Assembly (NCBI GenBank): GCA_034769895.1
Contig: CM068370.1
Span: 39,115,344-39,179,343 of the forward strand
DNA from: Magicicada septendecula
Taxonomy: Eukaryota > Arthropoda > Insecta > Hemiptera > Cicadidae
Direction of reading: 5' to 3'
Length of the DNA: 64,000 bases
In this document: piece by piece, positions 34,189 to 45,500 of the stretch
Layout of the letters: each line of letters begins with the position of its first letter
Numbering within the stretch: position 1 is the first letter of the stretch
Notes under the pieces: model-generated
Database searches by the model: none
What the model was told of the DNA's origin: nothing
The model's input: only the letters and a program-made list of their open reading frames with translations
Program-made: the position numbers and the translations under genes

Positions 34189-34269
34189 TGACGTGCTAAT
34201 TCGCCCGTGATGGCCAGAAACAGATGTAAAGATATTAAGTGGAAATCCAGGTCCGGAGTGACCAAAAAA
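34189..34269 (-). promoter_or_regulatory. BEL leader (distal part) with primer binding site
   Basis: Directly inside the 5' LTR the minus strand reads TTTTTTGGTCACTCCGGACC. TGGTCACTCCGGACC is the likely primer binding site. The priming tRNA was not identified. The same word pattern repeats inside the LTR end. Confidence 0.6.
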
Positions 34270-34887
34270 TGGATGATGCGCACCGTGAGGACTAAAAAAT
34301 GTAATTAGAATCCAGGCACGGTGGACCAAAAAAATGAATGATCCCGGTCGAGGTGGACCGAAACTGTTGAATAAAATAATGTTCCACAAGCGTGGACAGG
34401 AAGTGTTAGTTAATTGGGCCCGAGTGGGCTAAATGTATTCTTCTTGGTTTAAATATTCTGCTGGCTGGTCTTCCATAGTGATTGAGATAATGTGTAAATG
34501 AATTATTCTGAATTAAGAAATAACGAGAAATGGACTGTATACGAATAAGTTTAATATTTAAATAATCACATTACAGATGTAAATTTGAATGAGGCTGGCT
34601 AATACTGCATGTTGCAAGTTAATACGAATTTAGTTAAACATGAAGAGAGCCTAGTCGGCCATAACCGAGAATAAGAAGTTAATTATGGCGCTAGTTGGCC
34701 ATAAGCGAGAATGTAAGGGGCTAAAGCCTACATTTAATGTCGACACTAATTGACAGAGAAGAGTTCGGCGAACCGAACGCCGAGAAAACTGAATGTGCAC
34801 TGTGCAAAGTTCAACCACGCAAAAATTGATGCGCGATATAAATCAGATTAGCCAACCTAGAAAATAAAATCATTGCGCTACCGTCCA
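34270..34887 (-). repeat. 5' LTR of the BEL/Pao element
   Basis: 618 bp, matching 22547-23164 with three differences seen (near 34519 and at two sites near 34710). Its 3' end (low coordinates) is built of degenerate 30-nt units resembling the primer binding site. Confidence 0.92.
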
Positions 34888-34892
34888 TTATT

Positions 34893-35121
34893 TATTAAAT
34901 AATTTGTAATTAAGTTGTACTGTACACTAATTAATAGTAATAATAAATAATGTGTTCTAAAAACTGTTTTACTTAATCACCTTTGAATTTGGTTATGGGG
35001 AAGGCGCTGAGGAAGGGTTACAACTGATAGGGGTATGGCGGGGGTGGGGGTGGTCCGTACATGATTCAATTTCAGGCTGAGTGGTCCGCAGACTTCTACG
35101 GGTTGGGAACCACTGCTCTAG
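34893..35121 (+). mobile_element. Right end of the Buster-type hAT remnant
   Basis: Sequence after the BEL duplication ends in GGTTGGGAACCACTGCTCTAG (35101-35121), the inverse of the CTAGAGCAGTGGTTCCCAACC terminus type known for hAT elements. After 35121 the outer transposase C-terminus resumes. The matching left end was not found. Confidence 0.65.
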
Positions 35122-35249
35122 CTGCAGCACTTGCCGTAAAATTCAATATGAAGGATATTTCTTGTTCAGATATTTCCAATATATTGTTAGAAGATGATAC
35201 ATTGACAAAAAATATTCATTCAATAGAAAAGTACTCATTTAAATAATAA
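35122..35249 (+). pseudogene. C-terminal end of the outer BED-hAT transposase
   Basis: A short frame reads LAVKFNMKDISCSDISNILL and IHSIEKYSFK, then stops at 35246, followed by AT-rich 3' sequence and the CTAAGGTGACC inverse end. Its position just past the Buster terminus makes it the displaced end of the gene at 19.2-20.6 kb. This is an inference from position and motif style. Confidence 0.5.
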
Positions 35250-35433
35250 TTAATACGCATGCAAGCATAATTACAATATAAAATGTTACAAATGTTTTTA
35301 TTATGCATTTAACATATTACAGTGTATTATTGTTGCAATGAATAAAATGTTTCTTTTATTTACAATATTTTTTGTCCTTCAATTTATTTGTGTCCTCCTT
35401 TTCATTATAAAAAAGTTGGTCACCTTAGTTTTA

Positions 35434-35668
35434 CGGCAGCCAATACAATTCCGAATTTTTACTTCTTTAATATCAGGCAAAGCGATCCTTACAAAAAATC
35501 GATTTTGAAATTCCAGTAGAAATAATTGTTTTGATGTATTGATATAGTTTTGTTTTAGCATATGTACAGGTATGTAGCAAACGCGCGCTCGCCTCTCTCC
35601 CTCTCCCTCCTCTCTCGCACACGCACGCGCGCACACGCACACATTCTTTCATACGCGCGCACGCATAC
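35434..35668. other. Spacer with CG/CA-rich low complexity
   Basis: A non-coding spacer ending in alternating purine-pyrimidine CGCGCACACGCAC runs (35580-35665), at the P-element insertion point. The 87-codon minus ORF here is low complexity. Confidence 0.6.
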
Positions 35669-35806
35669 TAAGGCTCTATAAAGAGTGGGTATGCGTGTCC
35701 GCCATTTTGGTTCTATGGCAGGCGATTCTCCTTACCGCGAATACAGATTGCTGTGTAACGCTGAAGACCTACGATTTGTATTTTCTTGTGTGTGTTTTTT
35801 TTAATA

Positions 35807-38800
35807 ATGGTGTGTTTTTCTGCACCAAACTGTTCTAATAACGGTGCTGCAGGACATCGCTTATTCAGCTTCCCCTCTGACAAGTCCAGAAGAGCAATTT
35901 GGCTTCAAAATTGCAGGCGTGATAATTGGAATCCAACATCTACTTCAAGGCTTTGTGAGGTAAGTTTAAAATTTATCTTGAAATTACAAATAGTTCTTCT
36001 AAATAGTGATACATACTGTGTGATTGACTTAAAAAAATAAAACTTAACTCTCAAAACATTAAATATTATAAGTGATTAAATATATGAATCAGGATGAGGA
36101 GAAAGGGAACAAGTCATTTTTTGCAACTTTTCAGGAGGAAGGAAAAATTTAAAGAAAACTGGTTACCGAAATCATAAATGCAATAGACTTTACTTACTAC
36201 TTAAAAATATTATATTTGTTTAGTACAATCATTTATTCATCGAAATAAGGTTAGGTTTCCCAAATCGGAATGTATGAACTACACAGCTATTAATATATGG
36301 TCGAGCAACAACTCCAGGATCGTCAGAACTAAAACTAAATTCTTTGAAACGACTAGGCATAAAAGACTGCTTTTTTATTTCTATGCGTTTCTGCTGTACT
36401 TGTCTGCACAGAAAAAACCGTTTTCTTGAAGTATTTCGGCCACCATTTATCAAAATCAAAAATGTAACTACTGTCCACCATACACACAAACGTATTTGAT
36501 TTAGCATTGCAAATTATTTCCAAGTAGTCCCTTGGAGTTTATAATACGATGTGCCATATATTGTAATACAAAATAATATATTTGTTGTAGGTACACTTTG
36601 AAGAAAACCAGTGGGAACATCACAGGGCAGATGGATGGAAAAGGTTGAAGCCAAATGCAATTCCCACATTGTTTAAAGTACCAAATCCTCCTAGAAGACT
36701 TACATCCACAAGAAAATCTCAGAATAAAGTAAATGCATTAATTACGGTGTAAAATTCTAATTTTCCATTTTTTCCTGAGTTCTTGTTATGTCAATGAAAG
36801 AATATTAAGAACATAAAACAACTTATGAGCTCAACTCTACTTTTAAAGTAATATTCAATAAAGTCTTGAATAAAAATATAGTTACACTCCAGGTCGTAAA
36901 ACAGTTGTGTTAATTACATTATGAGGAAATAAATTATTTTATTACAAAGAAAGATTTTTTAAATTTGTGGATTTTAGCAAAAAAAAATGGATATGGTGTA
37001 CCACCTGCTACTGTTAATGTGGAATTTTTCATTAATTATAAATATTTTACTTTTTTCAGGTTTCAAATAGTCAAGGTAAAAATTATGAGGTTGCAAGCGA
37101 TGTTCAAGATCAACTTTGCAATGAAGGCTGGTCATCAAATGAAGAAGGGACGGTTTCAAAAATTAAGTTACAAGAAGAGATCAATTCATCAAAATGTCAA
37201 CTGGAGCAACAGAATGCATTAATGAGGAGTTTCCTCACTGAAGAACAGATTTCTGCTCTAAAAACCAAACCTACAACATGGAGTAGTGAAACCATTATTC
37301 TTGCTTTGAAACTGAGGTTCAGTCTAGGCATTCATGGTTACAACTATTTACGCAATACAAACTATCCATTGCCATCGTACAGTACCCTGAATAAGAGACT
37401 CAGGAACGTGGAAATGACATTTGGGGTTTTTGAAAGTCTTTTTGCACCTCTAAAATGTAAAGTACAAGCTCTTGATCCTTTAGACAGGGTCTGTACTATG
37501 TCAATTGATGAGATGGAGGTGAGTGGATCAATTGAATTTGATAAATATGAAAATTCATTTTGTGGAAACATTACACTTGGTGACTCTCAAACAATAGGAA
37601 ACCACATCACTGTAATACTAATTAGGGGTGTGAAAACTGCCTGGAAACAGGTTATAGCCTGTGAAATGACTGGTCCATCAACAAAAGGGATCTTACAAAA
37701 ACAGGTAATTGAAAAATGTGTAAAGTTTGCAGAGTTGTGTGGACTTCGTGTTGTCTCTCTCTCATCAGATATGGGAAGTAATAATAGAGCTATTGTGGAG
37801 CGCTTTTGGTGTCGAAGTAACAAGAAATGAAAATCAAAGAAATATACACTTTACTGTCGACAGTAACGACATTCATGTTGTCCCAGATGTATGTCATTTA
37901 ATTAAAAATATGAAAAATACTATCTTAAATGTAGGTCTTTATCTTCCTCAGTCACTTGTAGAAAATGAAGACCTCCCAAGTAACTTTGTCTCAGGTAAAT
38001 ATATTGTACAACTTTGGCATTCTGAAATTGAGAAAGATAAAGAACTAAGATTGTTGCACCATTTAAAGAGAGATGATGTGGAACCAAGTCACTTTAACAA
38101 AATGAATGTTGGCTCAGCTGTTCGTTTCTTTTCTGTGAAAACAGCAGCAGCACTGGAACTGGCTGTGAAATTAAAATCATTACCTTCAGAAGCATTAACT
38201 ACAGCATATTTCTGTAGGTTAATAGAACAATGGTTTTCAATATGTTGTTCTAAAATTTCAAAGGCTGGTATTACTGCAAAAAATAAATCTGCTAAGTTCG
38301 AATTTCTTTTCAGGTTTGTAAAAATTTTCCAGAACATTTCAATAGGCAATGGCTGGAATCCTTTAAATAGGCATGATCATGTCTACATTGTCCTTATGTA
38401 GAATAACAGAACAGCTGCTAAATGAAGGTTATAAATTTGTATTGCTGCATAGATTTACACAAGATGCTGTGGAGAATATTTTTTCACAAATTAGAAGAAA
38501 AGCAGGTTCTTGTCCTTCTGCATTGCACTGTCTGAAAGCTTTGAAACTTATAACAGTTTCCCAATTTATTTCTGATATAAAGAGATCATCTTACTTCAAT
38601 GATAGTGATATATTTTTGATTGATAATTTACCATCCAAAGACTGTAAGCCTAATACTATTACTGTAACAACTTCTGCTTCAGTTCCTGTCTCAACTGTGT
38701 CCTCTTGCAAAGAAGTTGCCACATCTTGTACATCAACTGCAAAAGTAATGAGCTTTCTGCATCAAATTATTTTAGTTTACCTCCTTCTTCTTCATTAGTT

Positions 38801-39660
38801 ATGCCTTCTATTTGTGTTTCTGCCTCTAATGACAAAGTTCCTGAATTCAGTTTTCATACTGTACAGTTGGGAGATTTACAATTGACTACATATGAAAAAA
38901 TAATTTATTTAATATAGGTGGTAGTACTACAAATGCAATGTTAAAGAAAAATATATGTGATAAATGCAAACAGTTTTTAAATGAAGACCACAGTGATGAA
39001 ACCTATGATACATTTGTACATTTTTTAAACTTGGGTGGTCTAAAGAAACCAAACTGTTGAGGTATGGGTAAAAATAATGAATAATTTAAGTACAGGAGCA
39101 AACACACGCTTTATTGAAGGAACAGTTTAGTAGCAAGTATACATAAAACGGACACACGAAATACACATTACAAAAGCACATTTAAAACTGAACTTTACTT
39201 GTCGAGTGCATCTCTATTTATATAGAAAAACAGCTTCCAGATCTTTCCTTTTATTTAAAACTTCGAGAACATTACTTTTCTAGACTCTCACAGTAAACGC
39301 GCATGTGTGCGGGTTGAGGCCCCGCCCAGGCAGCTCGACCCCCCCACCGCACAATACAAACTTTCACTTCTACAATGACAAGTATACTTACTTAAAAATG
39401 AATGTAGAGTTTTCTAGTATATTCTCAACACAAACAGTGAAGTTTTGACCTTGATTTGTAACTGCGAGGCGTTATATAGTCAAAATAAACAACATATATT
39501 GCATAATGATGCCAAATTGCTGATAAATAAAATTGTACAACACATATGCCCATCTTTCCCTGTGTGCTGTAATTTAAAAGAAAAAGTTGTTAAACACTTC
39601 TTTACTGTAAGATCATATGCAGTAGTTGATTTCAATAAAAATGTAAATAAAAAGGTGTAA
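35807..39660 (+). pseudogene. THAP9/P-element transposase, multi-exon, frameshifted
   Basis: Exon 1 (35807-35959) starts MVCFSAPNCSNN and ends at GAG|GTAAGT. Exon 2 (36591-36728) starts VHFEENQW and completes a C2CH THAP finger. Exon 3 begins at 37060 after TTTTTCAG. The P-type RNase H core follows: MSIDEMEV (about 37500), SLSSDMGSNN (about 37760) and DAVENIFSQIRRKAG (about 38460), whose acidic residues are the likely triad. The C-terminal CDKCKQFL (about 38965) and KEKVVKHFFTVRSYAV (about 39580) blocks are typical. Frames switch near 37795, 38380, 38750 and 38915, and a solo LTR splits the end. The gene is dead. THAP binds the ends and the core cuts. Confidence 0.88.
39055..39356 (+). mobile_element. 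Solo LTR inside the P-element transposase
   Basis: 302 bp beginning TGTTGAGGTATGG and ending CCGCACAATA, flanked by CAAAC on both sides (39050-39054, 39357-39361). Removing it and one CAAAC restores continuity of the surrounding transposase region. TGTTG...CAATA suggests a Copia-like or other 5-bp-duplicating LTR family. Confidence 0.8.
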
Positions 39661-40674
39661 AATGTATGGAACAGCTTCTGAAAAAAAGAGGAAAACATAA
39701 ATGGCAAATGCATATCTGTAGAATTGGAATTGTTTTATGATAATTATAGGTAATAAGATGAAACAAATTGTATTTTATTACATTGAATTAAGTTATATTT
39801 AATTATGTTTAATTGAAATTAATTGTGTTATATTCTATTTAATTGTATTATACGTAATTTTATAATATTTAAGTGAATTGTCTTGCTATTACATTTAATG
39901 GTGCTGTGTTTCATTGGACTGTGTTGTGCTGCATTGGATGTATTATATTGTATTGAACAGGGCTCTGTACTGAATTGCCTTGTATTGTAACCAATTGTGT
40001 TACGTTGAATAATTGCACTGTGTTGCCTTGAATTGTGTTCTGATGCACTGACTGTATTGTATTGTCTTGTGTTACATTAAATTAAGTCACTTTGAATATT
40101 GTACTGCATTGATTTGTGTGGAATTGAATGTGATTTCCCACTGAGTTTCTTCAAAGTATACCTACAAAAAACATATTATACGATAATATATATTATATCT
40201 TTGTGGTTTGGGCAAAAAGACTTAAGTCAGACTTTAGCAACAGAAGTAAGATGTTTCGACTTTAATGAAATAGCATCTTCATATTTTACAAACAAATTTT
40301 AAATATACACTTTATTAATAATAACAACGATTCTTGCGATGTACGATATGGATTTAAATTAGAAAGTTCGTTTCTATTTCTCAAAAAAGTGTTTAGGGAA
40401 AGTTGTTTCTGAAGGTCGGAAGAAACAAACCACATCTCAAAGTTTCATTCATGGTATTTTAGCAGTTCTTATATCTAAAATATATTAATTTAATTACTTA
40501 TAGTGATTGTTGTGAATACAAATAATGTTAAATGTAAGGTTATATTAAAATGCTATTTCATTACTGATGTCCAAGCGAGGAGAAGAGAGAAATATGGACG
40601 GAACGTCTATGCAGCTGAACGGCAGCAAAGAACCAAAATGGCGGGCGAGCATACCTAGTCTTTATAGAGCCCTA
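39661..40674. other. 3' non-coding part of the P element
   Basis: About 1 kb with a degenerate ATTGTATTG/AATTGTGTT pattern (39770-40130). No supported ORF. It ends in the inverted terminus. Confidence 0.6.
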
Positions 40675-40682
40675 ACGTGTAC

Positions 40683-40872
40683 TATAATAAATGTAATTTA
40701 GTAAGTGGCTTAGCAGTATAGTAAAAATTAGTGAATTAAACATTAAATGTAATATAAAAATAAAAAACAAAAGCAATTAAAAGTAACAAAACAATTTAAA
40801 GTTATAAGAATAATTTGTTCATAAAAACTTTAAAAGTTAGTTAAGTCAGATCAGAGGTAAGGTTTATATACA

Positions 40873-40932
<60 letters not shown>

Positions 40933-41121
40933 AGGGGGTACACAATTTAATTTGATAAATGTACTTAGTAATCTAGTTAAAAAATGTAGCGAATGAAATA
41001 TATGAAATGAGTTAGGTTAAGTAAATAAAATTTTATAAGCACTGTTTATTTTACTCAGCTGTCATTACAACTGGTATTAAAGTACTATTAAAACAATCTG
41101 CGTCTTCTGACAGCTAAGAAG
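40683..41121. repeat. Spacer with (TG)n microsatellite
   Basis: Non-coding. A TG run of about 28 repeats lies at 40876-40931. Nothing else was recognised. Confidence 0.85.
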
Positions 41122-41256
41122 CACGTGGTACTCGGCACAGCTGCGGGAGCGCTGATTGGTCAGTGTGGGACAGTTGACTGAGGAGAAAGGGGGAGGGAAA
41201 GCGCGCCTGCCGCTGATTGGCTCACCTCGGAGTCTCGTCCGAGTTACCATAGCAAC
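41122..41256 (+). promoter_or_regulatory. Promoter-like cluster: E-box, two CCAAT boxes, RFX X-box
   Basis: In 135 bp there are CACGTG (41122-41127), two inverted CCAAT boxes in CTGATTGG contexts (41155-41159 and 41216-41220) and GTTACCATAGCAAC (41243-41256), a near-palindromic match to the RFX X-box. The block is GC-richer than its surroundings. It lies between a P element and a Helitron; P elements favour promoter regions in flies. No coding exon follows before the Helitron at 41430, so the gene served, if any, is unknown. Confidence 0.45.
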
Positions 41257-41968
41257 TACTTCTTGTAAACACGCAAGGAGAACTGTCAGGATACGCAGAT
41301 TGTTTTAATAGCACTGTAATTTTTAAATCTGTCTGAGTACTTTACATGTAAAAATGTAAATTTTACTTTTTCCATGTGTCTTTGATAAATGTAGCATAGC
41401 ACATCAGGTATAAAAAGTACCCTCTCACATCTATATAAATAAAAATTAAATGCTGTTCGTTGGTAAGCGCATCACTTGAGAACGGCTGGACCGATTTGGC
41501 TAATTTTTTTTTAAATGTTCGTAATAGTCCGAATAAGGTTTTTAGGGAAAGAAAAATTGGAAAAGTTGCCCGGAAAATTGGAAAATTCGGGAAAAAATGA
41601 AAGTGCTTTTTTCTATGGGATTTTTGTATGACCTCAAGACCATAACTCACGATTCGAACGATGGATATGCGTAATTCTTTTTTTGTTTTGTTCGATATGG
41701 TCCTGGAAAACTTTTCAGGAAAAAAATTCGGGACAATTACAAAGGAAAGTCGGAAAATTCGGACAAATTGCAAAAATCATAATTTTTGTATGCACTCTCG
41801 ATCATAACTGACGATAGGAACGACATACTTGGTTGATTCTTTTTTTGTTTTGTTCGTTGTGCTCCCGGGATGGAAATAACTCAATTGAATGTTTTCAATT
41901 GAAAAAAAAATCTGGAAGATCTGGAGAAAAATGTAGTTATTTTATTTCTATTCCAATTTATTTCGCTA

Positions 41969-42211
41969 CTAGCTGACCCGACAGACGTTGTCCTGTCCAA
42001 ATTTCAATAAATTTGTTTGTGATCGTTTTATTTACATTTCGATTTCGATTGCAAGATCGATGTTCAAGTAAACAATCAAAACAAAGAAATGCTTTGTTTC
42101 CATTGGTTTGCTGTGACATCACCATTTCGTTGATTGAAATGCTTTATGATACACGACATTTTTTGTTTTGTTGTCTGGCGCATAAACAAACAAAGCTGAT
42201 GGTTTTCCGAC
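41969..42211 (-). repeat. Inverted copy of the Helitron 3' end, including helicase 3' coding sequence
   Basis: Starts CTAGCTGACCCGACAGACG, the inverse of the terminus at 47732-47735, and ends with the inverse of helicase codons (GCTGATGGTTTTCCGAC, compare 47137-47160). Relative to 47137-47735 it lacks about 330 bp, joined at a shared GTTTT word. Confidence 0.85.
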
Positions 42212-42569
42212 ATATTTCGCTATACGTGCGCAAATGTCGTTTGACAGCTGATTGTCACATTGTGAATCAAGCCAATCGGTTACATAGTGATGAAAAATTG
42301 ATTCAGTTGTTTATTTTCAGTTGAATTGTGATTCTGTTCTAAGTTCATCGCAATTGTTTCATGAAATGAACTAAGTTTCGTCGTTTTATCTCAAACAAAT
42401 TTACAGATTTACCTACGAAATACGGTGAGTTTCGAAGTGACAAACGGTTATACAGTAACAACAAAGTGAATCAATTGTCCATTTTCAGTTGAATTGTGAT
42501 TCTTCGCATCGCACATTGTGTCGCAATCGACACAAGTGAATTGAATTGACACAATTTAATCGCATTGCA
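42212..42569 (+). promoter_or_regulatory. Helitron leader with internal duplication
   Basis: Non-coding sequence before the Rep ATG. ATTTTCAGTTGAATTGTGAT occurs twice (about 42315 and 42482), a duplication of about 165-bp spacing. Confidence 0.55.
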
Positions 42570-45500
42570 ATGCCGCTAATAAGACGCAGAACTCCCAATG
42601 CTACAAACCAAACGAATTTTCGATCTAATCGAACTGCAGAGCAACGCGAAGAGCGAAATGAAATTGAACGGAATCGATTATCACAAACACGTTCAGCACG
42701 TACACAAGAAGAAAGAGAAAATGCAAACGAAGATGATATGCATCGAATGAGACATCATCGGTCAGTAGAAACTAATCGCGCGATAATGAATTTGAATAAT
42801 CGTGCAAGAAGACAAACAAATGTTGCGTTGAATACTCATCGAGCTGCATTCCGTTACAACGTGACAATTGATTACAGTGCAGACCAATCCGTTGCTATTG
42901 GATCTATGAGCGTTGTGTGCCCACATTGTAAGGCATTGAAATACAGAAATAAAACCCATGGATTGTGTTGCGCAAGTGGCAAAGTCAAATTGGCGCCATT
43001 GGTCCCGCCACCAGAGCCATTGCGTTCATTGGTTTTTGGAACAGGAACAGATTCCACACATTTCCTGACACAAATCCAGAAATACAACAGTTGCTTCCAA
43101 ATGACTTCATTTGGCGCAACAAATGTGGTTCGGGACAATTTCATGCCCACTTTCAAGGTAATTGCAACACAATCATCTTTCACACCATTCGACACTTCCA
43201 CACAATATGATTATTCTACAACAACATTATTATCATTATTATATTATCTATTTAATAAAAATTAAATTCGTGCTGTATATAATATATAGCAGCCTATATA
43301 TCGCTTCTTTAACCTTTACAGATTCAAGGTCAAATATATCATCGAGCAGGTACGCTATTGCCACCGCCGGATGCAGACTATAAATTTCTGCAGATTTATT
43401 TCATGGGCAATTCACCACAAGAAGTAGATAAGCGTTGTGCACACAACAGTTCGGTGAAAAGACCAATTGTGGAACAACTGCAATTTTTTTTTCATCAATA
43501 CAATGAATTGATTGCATTGTTCAAAACCGCACTGGACCGCATGTCATCTGATAATCATAAAATTGTAATCAGAGCCGATAAGACGCCTGCGGGAGAACAC
43601 GCAAGACGTTTCAATGCGCCAACAATTGATGAAGTCGCCATTGTCGTCGTTGGTGAAAATTTGAAATCCCGTGATATCGTTCTACATCGGCGGAACGATC
43701 AGCTGCAGCGTGTGTACGAAACGCACCGATCATATGATGCGTTGCAATATCCCATCATATTTTGGCAAGGTGAAGACGGTTATCATTTCTCGATCAAGAT
43801 GATAAATCCGCTTAGCCTACAGGTGAATAGCAAATCTATATTTTTTCTAATAAGATTAATTCATTTCATTGACACAAAAATTCAGTTACAGGCGCTGAAA
43901 CGAACAAAAACGTCAGTTCAATGAACTATTATTCATATCGACTGATGGTTCGTGAAAATGAGGACAATCACATCTTGAAATGTCGGCGTCTATTTCACCA
44001 ATATGCTGTCGATATGTACGTCAAAGTTGAAACTGAGCGATTGACATTCATCAGATTGAACCAGACAAAACTCCGTTCCGAAGAGTATATTCACTTTCGA
44101 GATGCCATCAATGCTGACGGAAACGCACAGAATGTCGGACGAATGACGATTCTCCCAGCAACGTACGTCGGAAGTCCGCGACATATGCATGAATACGCTC
44201 AAGATGCTATGTCGTATGTTCGCCATTACGACACACCAGATTTGTTCATCACGTTCACGTGCAATCCGCAGTGGATAGAAATTCGGCAAGAGTTATTCCC
44301 TGGCCAATCACCCATCGGTCGCCATGACATCACCGCGAGAGTCTTCAAACAGAAATTGAAATCACTGATGGATTTCATTGTGAAGCATCGCGTGTTCGGC
44401 GAGACGCGCTGCTGGATGTATTCAGTGGAGTGGCAGAAACGCGGATTGCCACACGCACATATTCTCATTTGGTTGATTGAGAAGATAAGACCGAATGAAA
44501 TCGATGATGTGATATCAGCGGAAATTCCCGATGAAGAAGAAGATCCCGGCTTGCATGAGGTCGTTACTAAGAACATGATTCATGGCCCCTGTGGAACATT
44601 AAATAACAATTCTCCGTGTATGGTCGACGGAAAATGTTCGAAGCGTTATCCACGGGCATTAGTAGCAGAAACAATTACCGGAAATGACGGTTATCCACTG
44701 TATCGTCGCCGATCGACTGCGGACAATGGAAGATCAACATTTGTCAAAGTGAATCAACAGGACATTGAAGTTGATAATCGTTGGATTGTTCCGTATTCGC
44801 CATTACTCTCGAAGACATTCAAAGCGCACATCAACGTCGAATCTTGCCATTCCGTGAAATCTATCAAATACATCTGCACGTATGTGACCAAAGGAAGTGA
44901 CATGGCTGTGATTGGAGTTGGTGCGGAGAATTCCAACGTGAAGTCACTCAATATCAAATGGGCCGCTATGTTAGCAGTAACGAAGCAATTTGGCGCATTT
45001 TTTCATTCGCCATTCATGAAAGACATCCCACTGTTGTTCACTTGGCCGTACATCTGGAAAATGGTCAAAGAGTATACTTCACTGCGGAGAACGCATTACA
45101 ACGAGCTGATCGACCGCCATCTACAACATTTACCAGTTTTTTTTAAATGTGCCAGAATGATGACTTCGCCCGAACGCTGCTATACTCCAAATGCTAAGAT
45201 ATTATACTTGGAATCAATCGTCAAAGAAATTTCAACGACGGAAACAAGGAAATCCAGTTCCAGGTTACCCACATGTATTTTCCACCGATGCATTAGGTCG
45301 CATTTACACAGTCCATCCAAGCAACGACGAGTGTTTCTATTTGCGTTTGCTATTAGTCAACGTTCGTGGCCCAACATCATTCCAACATCTACGAACTGTT
45401 AATGGTGAATTGTGTGGCACATATAGAGAAGCCTGTCAACGTTTTCGATTGCTAGAGAATGACACTCATTGGGATTACACCCTCGGAGATGCTGTGATTT

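Larger units (their letters stand above)
22547..34887 (-). mobile_element. BEL/Pao LTR retrotransposon with nested Jockey LINE
   Basis: Two 618-bp LTRs (22547-23164, 34270-34887) have TG...CA ends on the minus strand and only three differences that I could see. TTATT flanks both sides (22542-22546, 34888-34892), the 5-bp duplication expected for BEL/Pao. The interior holds an uninterrupted polyprotein and, in the leader, a LINE that inserted later. Without the LINE the element is about 7.75 kb. It looks young and possibly still complete. Confidence 0.93.
18579..35428 (+). mobile_element. Outer DNA transposon (BED-finger hAT-like) filled by nested insertions
   Basis: CTAAGGTGACCAA at 18579 and TTGGTCACCTTAG ending at 35428 form 13-bp inverted ends. 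TTTTA flanks both sides (18574-18578, 35429-35433). GTCCTCC words recur just inside both ends. The 5-bp duplication suggests a hAT5-like group rather than a canonical 8-bp hAT. The transposase is split: most at 19.2-20.6 kb, the C-terminal end at about 35.13-35.25 kb. Everything between was inserted later. Confidence 0.75.
35669..40674 (+). mobile_element. P-element family (THAP9-like) DNA transposon
   Basis: Left end TAAGGCTCTATAAAGA and right end (inverse) TAGGGCTCTATAAAGA continue as inverted copies through a CCGCCATTTTGGTTCT block at both sides. ACGCATAC (35661-35668) and ACGTGTAC (40675-40682) match at 6 of 8 positions, consistent with the 8-bp duplication of P elements after decay. It contains a multi-exon THAP-type transposase gene, now broken, and a solo LTR. 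Confidence 0.88.

Noticed and set aside
41430-42065. Terminal inverted repeats of a cut-and-paste transposon at the Helitron ends
   Set aside because: The inverted copy starts 539 bp inside the 5' end and includes helicase coding sequence. Rep/helicase motifs and A/T insertion show a Helitron.
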